NCBI GenBank assembly: GCA_035708745.1
Contig: DASTFJ010000198.1
Span: 1 to 16,095 of the forward strand
Direction of reading: 5' to 3'
DNA: 16,095 nucleotides
Source of the DNA: JAMLHN01 sp035708745
GTDB taxonomy: Bacteria; Chloroflexota; Chloroflexia; Thermomicrobiales; UBA6265
Shown: positions 1-6,493 of the stretch, piece after piece
Layout: the number at the start of each line of letters is the position of its first letter
Position numbering within the stretch: the stretch's first letter is position 1
Position numbers and translations under genes: made by a program
Notes under the pieces: generated by a model
The model's database searches: none
What the model was told of the DNA's origin: nothing
The model's input: the letters and a program-made list of their open reading frames with translations, nothing else

Positions 1-1232
1 TCGGCGGCCGATTCCTGGCCGTTCAGTGATGCCTCGATCTCCGGCATGACGATGGTCCAGTAGTCGAACGGCAGAGCCGGCAGGCGCATGTAGTTCTTTT
101 GGGTGGCCTGGAATGCCTCGGAGAGCGCATCGCCCTCGAACGGATTCACATCGGTCCGGCAGGGGAAGAGCTTCACGAGCTGGGCATACTCGGTAACGAT
201 GTCGGCGCTGCTGAGATATTGCATGAGCGCCCAGGTGGCCTCCTGCTTCTCGGTCGCCTTGGCCATCATCCAATAACCGACCCCACCGAGGGAGAGATCG
301 TTCAACGGTCCGGCCGGTGGCATGGCGACTCCCATCTGGAAGTCGGGATAGTCCTTGAGCAATGGCTGCAGGAAGCTGGCATAGCTGAGCTGCATGGCGA
401 TCTTGCCATCCAGGAAGGCTTTGTCGACATCGTGGCCGACAAAGGTGCCCAGCGGCGGCGCGGTCTTGTCGGTCTGAATCATATCGATCTGGAGCTGCAG
501 ACCTTTTTCATATTCCGGTCCGTGCGCCAGCCATTCGGTGTCATCGTCGGTCGCCAGCGGACCGCCGTAGTTCACGATCGGCACCGGCACGAAATTGAGC
601 ATCTCGCCGGTGGTGTTGTCCATGATCGAATAGCCCCACTGGGAACCATCGTCCTTGGTCAGCTTCTTGGCGAAATCGATCAGCTCGTCCCAGGTTTTGG
701 GTGGGGTTTCCGGATCGAGGCCGGCTGCTTCGAAGAGCGCTTTGTTCCAGACCAGGGAGATACCGGACTGCAGGAAGGGCAGCCCGTAGGCCTCGCCGTT
801 CCGCTCGCCCAGCCCCCAGATGGCAGGGTCGTACAAGGGCTGCCAGTCCTCGGCGATATTGGCGCCCTCGATCGCACTCAGTGGCACCAGCGCCTCGGCA
901 TCGGCGAACTTGGGGAAAAAGCTGTTGACCATGTAGGAGATATCGGGCGGGTCGCTGCCGGCAAAGGCGGCGGTATAGGTTTCCTGCCAGGTCTCCCACG
1001 GGGTCACGCGGTATTCGACCTCGACTCCGGGGTTGTCGGCCGCATAGGCAGCCAGCTTGTCATCGAAGAACTTCTGGTCGTCGGTCGAATGCGGCGCTTT
1101 CCAGACACTGAGCTTGACGGTGTCCTGCGCGGCGACCGGCGATTTGAAGATCTTCGGCGCCATGGCGCCGGCCGCGACCGCGGTTCCGACGGCCCCGGTG
1201 CTCTTGATAAGCGAACGACGGGTGAGCGACAT
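1..1232 (-). CDS. Extracellular solute-binding protein of a sugar-type ABC transporter (3'-truncated by window edge)
   Basis: The frame is open from the ATG at 1232-1230 to the left edge, so about 410 residues are visible and the C-terminus is missing. The start is set by a GGGGGA Shine-Dalgarno seven bases upstream. The N-terminus has a Tat signal (TRRSLIKSTG, then an Ala/Gly-rich hydrophobic stretch); no lipobox Cys is present. The mature part starts near VKLSVWKAP and carries typical family 1 solute-binding features: YRVTPWETWQETYTAAFAG, then PPDISYMV, then LPFLQSGISLVWNKALFEAAG, then GGVGYWMMAKATEKQEATW. Such proteins capture carbohydrates outside the membrane and deliver them to MalF/MalG-like permeases. 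No permease gene is seen beside it; partners may lie left of the window. It is divergent from the PPOX gene. The family call is firm; the substrate is unknown. Confidence 0.9.
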   Translation of the reverse strand, partial: MSLTRRSLIKSTGAVGTAVAAGAMAPKIFKSPVAAQDTVKLSVWKAPHSTDDQKFFDDKLAAYAADNPGVEVEYRVTPWETWQETYTAAFAGSDPPDISYMVNSFFPKFADAEALVPLSAIEGANIAEDWQPLYDPAIWGLGERNGEAYGLPFLQSGISLVWNKALFEAAGLDPETPPKTWDELIDFAKKLTKDDGSQWGYSIMDNTTGEMLNFVPVPIVNYGGPLATDDDTEWLAHGPEYEKGLQLQIDMIQTDKTAPPLGTFVGHDVDKAFLDGKIAMQLSYASFLQPLLKDYPDFQMGVAMPPAGPLNDLSLGGVGYWMMAKATEKQEATWALMQYLSSADIVTEYAQLVKLFPCRTDVNPFEGDALSEAFQATQKNYMRLPALPFDYWTIVMPEIEASLNGQESAA

Positions 1233-1308
1233 AGACGAGTCCCCCTTGTGGTCGAGTGCGATTCGACTGATATGGCGCCGCTTCGCGCCCATTGTTTCGG
1301 ACGGCTTC

Positions 1309-1336
1309 ACTATGCCACAACCAGGCAGCGTGTCAA
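1309..1336 (-). promoter_or_regulatory. Putative sigma70-type promoter of the solute-binding protein gene
   Basis: On the minus strand a perfect -35 box TTGACA (1336-1331) is followed after 16 bp by CATAGT (1314-1309), which matches four of six -10 positions. It lies about 75 bases upstream of the start codon at 1232. The spacing is one base short of the optimum; no experimental support. Confidence 0.5.
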
Positions 1337-1443
1337 GCGCTCACATCATGGTGTAAGCCGCTCTCCCTGGTGGTCGTTGCATACTGCACAACGCACTTCC
1401 GCATGAGATTCCGGGAACCGATGAACCGATGGGGGACGCAACG

Positions 1444-2097
1444 ATGTCGATTACTGAAGCCGTCACTGTGCTCGACCGGCTCCGTAGCCGCCAGGTGACG
1501 AGTCTTGAGCAGATCTACGCCATCAACGGCGTGCCCACCGAGGCGATTCTGGAAAAGCACACGACGTATCTGACGCCGCTGCTGGAGCGGTTCATTCTGT
1601 CGGCGCCGTTTTTCGCAATTGCCACCGCGGATGCCGAGGGTAATTGCGATGTATCCCCGAAGGGCGATCCGGCCGGGATCGTCACGATTCTCGATCCCCG
1701 CACGATCGTGATTCCGGACCGGATCGGCAACCGGCGGGTCGATGGGCATCGCAATCTGCTGGCAAACCCGCATATTGGCTTGATCTTCGTCGTGCCGAAT
1801 GTCGAGGAAACGGTGCGCGTCAACGGCCGGGCGTTTCTGACCGACGATCCGGAACTGCTGGGCTCGATGCAGATCCAGGGGAAGACCCCGAAGCTGGCGA
1901 CGGTGGTCGAGATCGACCAGGTGTATTGCCATTGCGCCCGCGCCTTCCTGCGGGCCGGCCTCTGGAAACCCGAGACGTGGCCCGATCCGGACACGATCCC
2001 CACCATCGCGGCGATGGCGGCCGAGCAAAAGGGCTGGGAGCCCCCGGACGAATCGCAGGGCAAGCGGCAAGAGGAATACCGGAAGGTGCTGTATTAG
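1444..2097 (+). CDS. Pyridoxamine 5'-phosphate oxidase (PPOX) family FMN-dependent flavoprotein, MSMEG_1061-like
   Basis: A 217-residue soluble protein. I chose the ATG at 1444 because GGGGGA sits seven bases before it; an in-frame ATG at 1429 would add five residues but has no ribosome binding site. The PPOX split-barrel is visible: APFFAIATADAEGNCDVSPKGD (first strands and FMN-phosphate region), IVIPDRIGNRRVDGHRNLLANPHIGLIFVVP, then VRVNGRAFLTDD, followed by a C-terminal ARAFLRAGLWKPETWP segment, which is characteristic of the MSMEG_1061-type subfamily as I recall it. Members bind FMN or F420 and act as oxidoreductases, mostly of unknown substrate. It is transcribed alone, divergent from the solute-binding gene and convergent with the cupredoxin, with a hairpin between. 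The family is secure; the physiological reaction is not known. Confidence 0.88.
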   Translation: MSITEAVTVLDRLRSRQVTSLEQIYAINGVPTEAILEKHTTYLTPLLERFILSAPFFAIATADAEGNCDVSPKGDPAGIVTILDPRTIVIPDRIGNRRVDGHRNLLANPHIGLIFVVPNVEETVRVNGRAFLTDDPELLGSMQIQGKTPKLATVVEIDQVYCHCARAFLRAGLWKPETWPDPDTIPTIAAMAAEQKGWEPPDESQGKRQEEYRKVLY

Positions 2098-2161
2098 CTC
2101 AGCGTTCCTTGTCGATCGAATGATCGAAGACGGATGTTCGTCGAGGATCGCGCCAGGGCAA

Positions 2162-2195
2162 AGCCCCATCCTGCCTTTCATGGGAGGATGGGGCT
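2162..2195. terminator. Hairpin between convergent genes (bidirectional terminator)
   Basis: A perfect 11-bp inverted repeat, AGCCCCATCCT (2162-2172) and AGGATGGGGCT (2185-2195), with a 12-base loop. It lies between the PPOX stop (2097) and the cupredoxin stop (2265), so it could serve both strands. Only a weak T-rich tail (CTTCC) follows. Confidence 0.7.
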
Positions 2196-2264
2196 CTTCC
2201 GAGAAGCCCACCGGTCGAACGCAGACATGGCTCGATGAGCGACGTCGGGAGGATCGGGACGATC

Positions 2265-2816
2265 CTAGCCACACGTGACGGTGATCGTGCCGCGCATACC
2301 GGACATGACGTGCGGGATGCAGATGTAGCGGTACTCGCCGGGAACGGTGAAGGTGTAGGAATACGAATCGCCCGGTTGCAGCATTTCGGATCCCCACGGC
2401 TCTGCCCCGGCCGGGAGCTCGATGTATTCGGGATGCGATTTCGCCACCGGGTTCTGGGCCGGATCGCCCGTGGCGGTGTGGGGCATTTGGCTCTCGTTTT
2501 TCCAGGTGATCGTCTGGCCCACTGCGATCGTCACGTGAGGCGGATCGAAGCGGAGCTGGTCTGCGCTCTCCGCGGCGCTCGGGTCATAGATGGTCTGGAC
2601 GACGACGGCTGGTCCGGGAGAGGCGATTGGCGTCGCCGCGCACGGAACCGGACTGGCGACCGGGGTGCCGGTGCTCTGAACGGCGTCTGCCACGGCGCCG
2701 CGATACGAGATGGCTCCCAGGGCGGCGACGGGCGCGACGGCCAGGAGCCGCAGTGCCGTTCGACGGTTGATCGCGTGTCCTGGATGCGCCTCGTCGTTGG
2801 GCGAATGAGATGTCAT
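2265..2816 (-). CDS. Tat-exported type-1 copper protein (cupredoxin/plastocyanin-like)
   Basis: 183 residues from the ATG at 2816, which is preceded by a perfect AGGAGG five bases away; the in-frame ATG at 2858 is rejected for that reason. Residues 18-38 form a Tat signal (NRRTALRLL plus hydrophobic core), followed by a low-complexity Thr/Pro/Ala/Ser linker (about 48-70). The cupredoxin domain spans about 72-183. Type-1 copper ligands are apparent: His113 in MPHTATGD, then Cys166, His169 and Met174 in the CIPHVMSGM segment (C-x2-H-x4-M). The ITWKNES strand before the first His is also typical. It probably works outside the membrane as a one-electron carrier. It lies downstream of the tandem-repeat secreted protein on the same strand, 92 bp away with a hairpin between, so it may be partly co-transcribed. 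The electron donor is not shown by the sequence; the nearby GMC dehydrogenase is a candidate. Confidence 0.9.
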   Translation of the reverse strand: MTSHSPNDEAHPGHAINRRTALRLLAVAPVAALGAISYRGAVADAVQSTGTPVASPVPCAATPIASPGPAVVVQTIYDPSAAESADQLRFDPPHVTIAVGQTITWKNESQMPHTATGDPAQNPVAKSHPEYIELPAGAEPWGSEMLQPGDSYSYTFTVPGEYRYICIPHVMSGMRGTITVTCG

Positions 2817-2850
2817 ATCAACCTCCTGAATCGATTCGATCGAAACGAGA

Positions 2851-2877
2851 CGGGCCACTCCCAGAAGGAGTGGCCCG
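2851..2877 (-). terminator. Hairpin downstream of the tandem-repeat secreted protein gene
   Basis: A perfect 11-bp stem, CGGGCCACTCC (2851-2861) and GGAGTGGCCCG (2867-2877), with a 5-base loop, 32 bases after the stop codon at 2909. It lies between two same-strand genes, so it may end or only weaken transcription into the cupredoxin gene. No strong U tract is present. Confidence 0.65.
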
Positions 2878-2908
2878 CGTGCTCATGTGGTCGTCTGCCA
2901 GTTGCTGG

Positions 2909-3745
2909 CTACTTGACGATCACGGTGAATTCGATAGGCGTGGACCCCTCGTAGCCGGTGTGATCGTTCTGCGCGGCCGCGATCATGAGCGAGTGCTCGC
3001 CAGGACCCCATGCCGTCAGGTCGATCTCGAAGGTGTTCTCACCCGGCATGGAGATCAGCCCGGGGATGCCCGCCGGCTCGGCGGTAGCGGTGCCTTCCGG
3101 CGACGCCGGAGCCGGATCGGTGACCACCACGTGATAGTGACCGTAGCCAGGCACGTTCTGCTTGCCTTCGAGGCCGGCATCGGGCGTGAAGTTGGTAGCG
3201 CTGACTTCGACCGTGAAGACCGGGTCGACCGTGGCGCCATCGGTGGGAGACACCAGCTCGATGGCCGGCACGCCCGTGTCATTGGCTTCCGGCAACGGCT
3301 GCGGGTTGGCCGGCTGGAAATCGAAGGTGACCTGCTGGGCAGTGTCCATCAGATCGGCGTGGTTGTTCTCCGAGAGCACGACGGTCAGGGTGTGCTCACC
3401 GGGAGCAACGCCTTCGCCGGAAATCGTGAAGGTATCTTCGCAATACAGGCCGGTCAGCGCTGCGATGGTGGTTCCATCGATGAGCGCGTGGATGAGACCC
3501 TCACCGGCGACTGCGGGTGCGCCGATTGCCTGGCAATCGAGCGTGAAGTTGCTGACTTCGACCTGAACTTCGATATCGTCGGTGGTGACCGATGCACCGG
3601 CGGCGGGCGCAACGATCTTGAGTGACGGGGCATCCTCCGCACTCGAGATCGTTGGCAACGCCAGCGCGCCCAGACTCAATAACAGCGCGATGGCCGCAAC
3701 CATGCGCATGATCCGACCGGGGAGACTGACAATTTGTTTGGGCAT
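2909..3745 (-). CDS. Secreted protein with two tandem beta-sandwich-like repeats, function unknown
   Basis: 278 residues from the ATG at 3745; AGGAGG six bases upstream decides this start over longer in-frame options. Residues 1-36 form a Sec-type signal peptide (MVAAIALLLSLGALALP, cleavage likely after ISSA); there is no twin arginine and no lipobox. The rest is two related repeats of roughly 105-120 residues. Each begins with LKIVAPAAGASV or IELVSPTDGATV, then a V-strand and NFTLD/NFTPD. A central His-containing strand follows (GLIHALIDG, GYGHYHVVVTD), then PGEHTL/PGEHSL and an NNHAD/QNDHTG segment before the last strand. This pattern resembles Ig-like domains of the DUF4399 kind, but I cannot confirm the family. 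The His-rich loops could bind metal (inference). It sits between a Crp-family regulator and a cupredoxin and has a Crp-like site upstream. Confidence 0.8.
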   Translation of the reverse strand: MPKQIVSLPGRIMRMVAAIALLLSLGALALPTISSAEDAPSLKIVAPAAGASVTTDDIEVQVEVSNFTLDCQAIGAPAVAGEGLIHALIDGTTIAALTGLYCEDTFTISGEGVAPGEHTLTVVLSENNHADLMDTAQQVTFDFQPANPQPLPEANDTGVPAIELVSPTDGATVDPVFTVEVSATNFTPDAGLEGKQNVPGYGHYHVVVTDPAPASPEGTATAEPAGIPGLISMPGENTFEIDLTAWGPGEHSLMIAAAQNDHTGYEGSTPIEFTVIVK

Positions 3746-3763
3746 CTCAGCCCTCCTTTGCTT

Positions 3764-3805
3764 CCGGCACTGCCGGTGTGTATGAAACGACGCGGCGTTC
3801 GCCGC
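3764..3805. promoter_or_regulatory. Two short palindromes in the leader of the tandem-repeat protein gene
   Basis: CCGGCA-C-TGCCGG (3764-3776) and GCGGCG-TT-CGCCGC (3792-3805) lie between the predicted transcription start (about 3813) and the ribosome binding site. They could be RNA stem-loops in the 5' leader or protein sites. In GC-rich DNA short palindromes are not rare, so support is modest. Confidence 0.3.
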
Positions 3806-3819
3806 AACACGTTCCATTC

Positions 3820-3862
3820 ACCATAGCCGAGTGCGGATCGGGTGTCTGTAAGCTGCCCTACA
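3820..3862 (-). promoter_or_regulatory. Putative class II Crp/Fnr-type promoter: palindromic site plus -10 box
   Basis: Read on the minus strand: TGTAGGGCAGCTTACA (3862-3847), 21 bp, then TATGGT (3825-3820). The palindrome centre is 29.5 bp from the first -10 base, which places it near -41.5 for a start at about 3813; no -35 box is needed in that architecture. The same arrangement with 14 of 16 identical site positions occurs at 5568-5610 on the plus strand. It would drive the secreted repeat protein gene. The Crp-family gene ends 171 bp upstream of the site. Confidence 0.6.
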
Positions 3863-3903
3863 TGCGGGGTCCACAGTCTTGGCTCTTGAGCCCTGAGACG
3901 ATG

Positions 3904-3931
3904 GTCAAGAGTCAAGAGTCAAGGGTCAGCA
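3904..3931 (+). repeat. Tandem heptamer array, consensus GTCAAGA (four units)
   Basis: Four consecutive 7-base units begin at 3904, 3911, 3918 and 3925. The first two are identical (GTCAAGA), the third differs at one base and the last is degenerate. To the left (about 3878-3897) more degenerate units in the opposite orientation may be present. It lies between the Crp-family stop and the tandem-repeat gene promoter. The same heptamer family recurs at 13042-13108. Confidence 0.7.
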
Positions 3932-3971
3932 GGCGGCCGGACACGGAGGTCCTGCACGACACCGTGCGCCC

Positions 3972-3995
3972 GGGCATGCCGGGGAGCGCATGCCC
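3972..3995 (-). terminator. Hairpin downstream of the Crp-family gene
   Basis: A perfect 8-bp stem, GGGCATGC (3972-3979) and GCATGCCC (3988-3995), with an 8-base loop, starting 37 bases after the stop at 4033. It has no U tract, so it may be a weak or factor-assisted terminator. Confidence 0.45.
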
Positions 3996-4032
3996 TGCGT
4001 TCGTCTCCGGACCCCGGTCTGCCGGGCGCGGT

Positions 4033-4809
4033 CTACGACCTCGCGTAGGCGTCGAGACCCGCGCGGTCGAGAATGCGAATGCGGCGGGGTCCGATGGCGA
4101 TCAGGCCCTCATTGCGGAAGCGGCCCAGCGTCTGGCTGACGGTTTCGCGATAGGTCGCGAGCCGGTCTGCCAGATCCTGATGGCTGAGCCCGACCACTGC
4201 GCCGAAACCATCGGCTTCCACGAGGAGCAGCGCGGCCAGCCGGATCGGCAACGCATCGAAGGCCAGCGACTCCAGCTCCTCCTCGCGTTGCTGCAAGCGC
4301 CGGCCGAGATCCGCCAGCAGGGTAAGACCGACATCCGGATTGCGGCGAACCAGTGACTGGAAATCGGATCGGCTGAGCACACAAAGCACGCAATCCGTGG
4401 CCGCCTCGGCGAAGCAGCCATACATTCCCTGATCGAACGTTCCCATACCACCGAAGACGGCGGGCGCTTCCAGTCTCGCCACCACCAGCTTGCGACCGTC
4501 CGGGGTGATGCGATAGCGTGCGACCTTGCCCTGCCGGAGGACGAAGACCTGCTCGCTGGGATCGTCCGGACGGTAGAAGACGCGTCCCTGCTTGCAGGAA
4601 ACCAGCTTCGCGCGCTGAGCGAGCCACATCCGTTCCGTTGGAGAAAGCGTCCCGAATGCCCGGGTTTGGCACGAGCAAACCGTTTCGCGCGGCCGCCTGG
4701 TATCGGGCGCTGAGCTGCCACCACGCCGGGCGGGCCTTGTCGGCCACAGAATTTCCTCGACTGGTGCACGTTCGACGATATCGCGTTGTAAAACAGGAAG
4801 CTGATCCAC
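4033..4809 (-). CDS. Crp/Fnr-family transcriptional regulator
   Basis: 258 residues from a GTG at 4809 with GGGGAAGGA five bases upstream; an ATG at 4845 adds 12 residues but its Shine-Dalgarno is poorly placed. Residues 1-50 are an unusual, Arg-rich N-terminal extension with a CSC at 45-47. The cyclic-nucleotide-binding-like beta roll spans about 55-150 (LRQGKVARYRITPDGRKLVV). A long dimerisation helix follows (about 155-185, with LGRRLQQREEELESLAF). The winged helix is at about 205-255 (LSHQDLADRLATYRETVSQTLGRFRNEGLI). The cAMP-contacting RSAxVRA-like segment of E. coli Crp is not seen near FGGMGTFDQG, so the effector is probably not cAMP, and no four-Cys Fnr pattern is evident. Recognition helix residues Arg221 and Glu222 match Crp Arg180 and Glu181, but Gln226 replaces Arg185. 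It is flanked by two copies of a Crp-like palindrome. Confidence 0.9.
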   Translation of the reverse strand: MDQLPVLQRDIVERAPVEEILWPTRPARRGGSSAPDTRRPRETVCSCQTRAFGTLSPTERMWLAQRAKLVSCKQGRVFYRPDDPSEQVFVLRQGKVARYRITPDGRKLVVARLEAPAVFGGMGTFDQGMYGCFAEAATDCVLCVLSRSDFQSLVRRNPDVGLTLLADLGRRLQQREEELESLAFDALPIRLAALLLVEADGFGAVVGLSHQDLADRLATYRETVSQTLGRFRNEGLIAIGPRRIRILDRAGLDAYARS

Positions 4810-4872
4810 GTCGATCCTTCCCCTCCATCCCTGTGCCGGGTGCATGACGAGCCGGGGTCCTTCCGAATTTCC

Positions 4873-5299
4873 CTAGCCGGTGTCGCGGCCGTACGAACCG
4901 TAGGCCGGCGCTGAACGTACGATCGATAGCCGCATATCTCCCGATTCGATCAGGTCGATGGGGCTGGCATCGGCGTTGGAGATCAGGAGATGTTCGGCAA
5001 TTGCAGGCGATTGCGCTCCGCCAGACGATGTGCACCTCGGCTGCCTGAATAATGGAAGCCAGGCCGGCCGCAACTCATGGCCAGATCGGCGTTTTCCACT
5101 CTCGTTGCCCGAGCGCCATCGCCCCGTTGTAGACAACCATACAGCGCCCGCAAGAACTGCGCTGGATTACGCGTTTGGCCAATGCTATTGCGGCGTTCCG
5201 ATGCTGAGCGCTCCGGCAAATCGTCCGCGCACGTCTAACCATAGCGCGGCACGGTACCCGCACCGGTTTGCGGTGATTCTCTTCGCACCCCGCGACCTG
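4873..5299. other. Gene-poor stretch, no intact gene seen
   Basis: Open frames here are short, lack ribosome binding sites and overlap in many frames. One minus-strand frame ending at 4873 reads HLLISNADASPIDLI, then MRLSIVRSAPAYGSYG. This is faintly reminiscent of the C-terminal part of large glycosidases (for example GH38-type LSLLRSP segments) and could be a gene fossil. I do not call it. Together with the MFS remnant to its right, this looks like a decaying accessory region. Confidence 0.4.
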
Positions 5300-5490
5300 G
5301 AAAGCTGTAGGAGAGGCTCACCACCAACCTCCGCGGCTCCTGGCTGCATCGTCTGAATACGCTGCGCGGCGAAGAGCGCCACCAACCACGGGGAGCTACT
5401 CGGGAAAAGCCTGGGCATCCCCAACGGCGCGATCAACAATGCGACCGAAACCAGCAGCAAGCGAATCCCTTCGAATCAGCGTGGAGCCGA
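5300..5490 (-). pseudogene. Remnant of a DHA2-type MFS transporter with a large internal deletion
   Basis: The minus strand encodes IRLLLVSVALLIAPLGMPRLF, closely matching IRLLPLSVALLIAALGVPRFF in the intact MFS gene at 8570-10231. It then jumps in frame to ALFAAQRIQTMQPGAAE, matching ALFAAQRIQTYQPGASE at that protein's C-terminus. In DNA, 5401-5470 aligns without gaps to 9185-9254 (58 of 70 identical by eye), and 5351-5383 aligns to 8628-8660 (28 of 33). About 500 bp equivalent to 8661-9160 is missing, with a CACC-containing microhomology at the junction. Upstream, an in-frame TGA soon interrupts the frame and homology fades near 5490. Boundaries are approximate. This is a broken paralogue or old partial duplication, not a functional gene. 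Confidence 0.78.
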
Positions 5491-5567
5491 CTTCATGCCC
5501 CCATATCTGAACAATTCCCGAGCGCCAAGTCATTCGATTTGGACGTTCGACGCCACCATGGGGTGCG

Positions 5568-5610
5568 TGTAGGGCCGCCTACATCTTTTCCGTCCCAGCA
5601 ACGCTATCGT
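5568..5610 (+). promoter_or_regulatory. Putative class II Crp/Fnr-type promoter of the dehydrogenase operon
   Basis: A 16-bp near-perfect palindrome, TGTAGGGCCGCCTACA (5568-5583), is followed after 21 bp by TATCGT (5605-5610). The palindrome centre lies 29.5 bp from the -10 box, exactly as in the minus-strand site at 3820-3862. With a start at about 5617 the centre is at -41.5. The predicted leader to the ATG at 5816 is about 200 bases; I see no clear riboswitch or gene in it. Confidence 0.6.
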
Positions 5611-5815
5611 GGGGAGCACGGCATGCTCCGGCGTCAGCACGATGAAAATCTGGACTGGCTCCGTGTGTGCCGCAGATCCGATCTACAACATGTGAATCGG
5701 GGTTGTTGCAATCCATCCCGGTGAAATCCACGTCGCAGTTCAACACCTAGAACGGAGCGCGATGGGCGAAATGACGAAATGACTCATCTGTTCGTACATC
5801 CGAGGAGTAGTTTTC

Positions 5816-6493
5816 ATGGCAGAAAACCCGAGTCACTCTAGTAACCCATCGTTACGTCTCAATCGCCGTCGCCTCGTTCAGGGAGCCGCTGTCGGTCTTG
5901 CCGCAGCGCTCCCCGCGCGGATGCTCAGTGCATCCGATCGGATGGCCGCCTGGAACCTCTGGCAACAGGAGAATCCGGGAGCTGCTCCGGACACGGTCGA
6001 TGAGTATGTCCCGATCGTGCTGTCGGCCACAGAGTGGGCGACGCTGACGGCCGTCGTCAACCGTCTCTTCCCGAAAACCGATGCCACGCCCGGTGGCGCC
6101 GAGACCGGGGCGCATATATTCATCGACCGCACGTTGAGCACTGTCTATACCGCCAATATCCCCGATTACCGGGCCGGACTCGCGGCCATCGAGAAATCGG
6201 TCGACGGCGGTTTTGCTGCTGCTGATCCCGATATGCAGGACGCCACACTGACTGAGCTCGAGGCGGGGAAACTTACGGGAGCCCCGGACCGTTTCTTTGG
6301 CACTCTGCTCGGACACACGCGGCAAGGCATGTTCTGCGACCCCATCTATGGCGGCAATCGTCAGTTCATGGGCTGGGACATGATCGGGTATCCGGGCATC
6401 AAGCTGGTCTGGAGCGAAGACGAACAGGCGATCGATGCCATGGTCAAACCAGAGCACATTTCGGTTCAAAAATATGGAGGACAAGCGCGATGA
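5816..6493 (+). CDS. Gluconate 2-dehydrogenase subunit 3-like protein (Tat-exported small subunit)
   Basis: 225 residues; the start is supported by GAGGAG eight bases upstream. A Tat signal lies at 16-40 (LNRRRLVQGAAVGLAAALPA). After it, the subunit 3 fold is visible: IVLSATEWATLTAVVNRLFPKTDATPGGAETGAHIFIDRTL, then FFGTLLGHTRQGMFCDPIYGGNRQFMGWDMIGYPG, the latter being a hallmark of the family. Small subunits of this type escort and stabilise the flavoprotein subunit and supply the Tat signal for export of the complex. The stop overlaps the start of the GMC gene by four bases (ATGA), indicating translational coupling. Residues 55-60 begin the conserved part after a short linker. It is likely Crp-site regulated (5568-5610). 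The substrate cannot be read from the sequence. Confidence 0.92.
   Translation: MAENPSHSSNPSLRLNRRRLVQGAAVGLAAALPARMLSASDRMAAWNLWQQENPGAAPDTVDEYVPIVLSATEWATLTAVVNRLFPKTDATPGGAETGAHIFIDRTLSTVYTANIPDYRAGLAAIEKSVDGGFAAADPDMQDATLTELEAGKLTGAPDRFFGTLLGHTRQGMFCDPIYGGNRQFMGWDMIGYPGIKLVWSEDEQAIDAMVKPEHISVQKYGGQAR

Noticed and set aside
1351..1366. Third possible TGTAAG Crp-type half-site upstream of the PPOX gene
   Set aside because: Only the left half matches; the right half (TCTCCC) does not, and no -10 box is at the expected spacing.
99..1406. 435-codon plus-strand open frame over the left solute-binding protein gene
   Set aside because: It is antisense to a frame that encodes a recognisable Tat-exported binding protein and has no Shine-Dalgarno or known motif.
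1333..2397. 354-codon minus-strand open frame opposite the PPOX gene
   Set aside because: It spans the hairpin and intergenic region and encodes no recognisable domain, while the plus strand has the PPOX fold.
2235..2954. 239-codon plus-strand frame opposite the cupredoxin gene
   Set aside because: Antisense shadow of a gene with a perfect ribosome binding site and intact copper ligands.
5539..5724. 61-codon plus-strand frame upstream of the dehydrogenase operon
   Set aside because: It overlaps the predicted Crp-type site and -10 box and lacks a ribosome binding site.
5642..5782. Short plus-strand frame MKIWTGSVCAADPIYNM, stop, then IGVVAIHPGEIHVAVQHLE in the dehydrogenase leader
   Set aside because: The residues look protein-like and share one frame interrupted by a single TGA, but there is no Shine-Dalgarno and I recognise no family. 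It could be a fossil or a leader peptide but the support is too weak.
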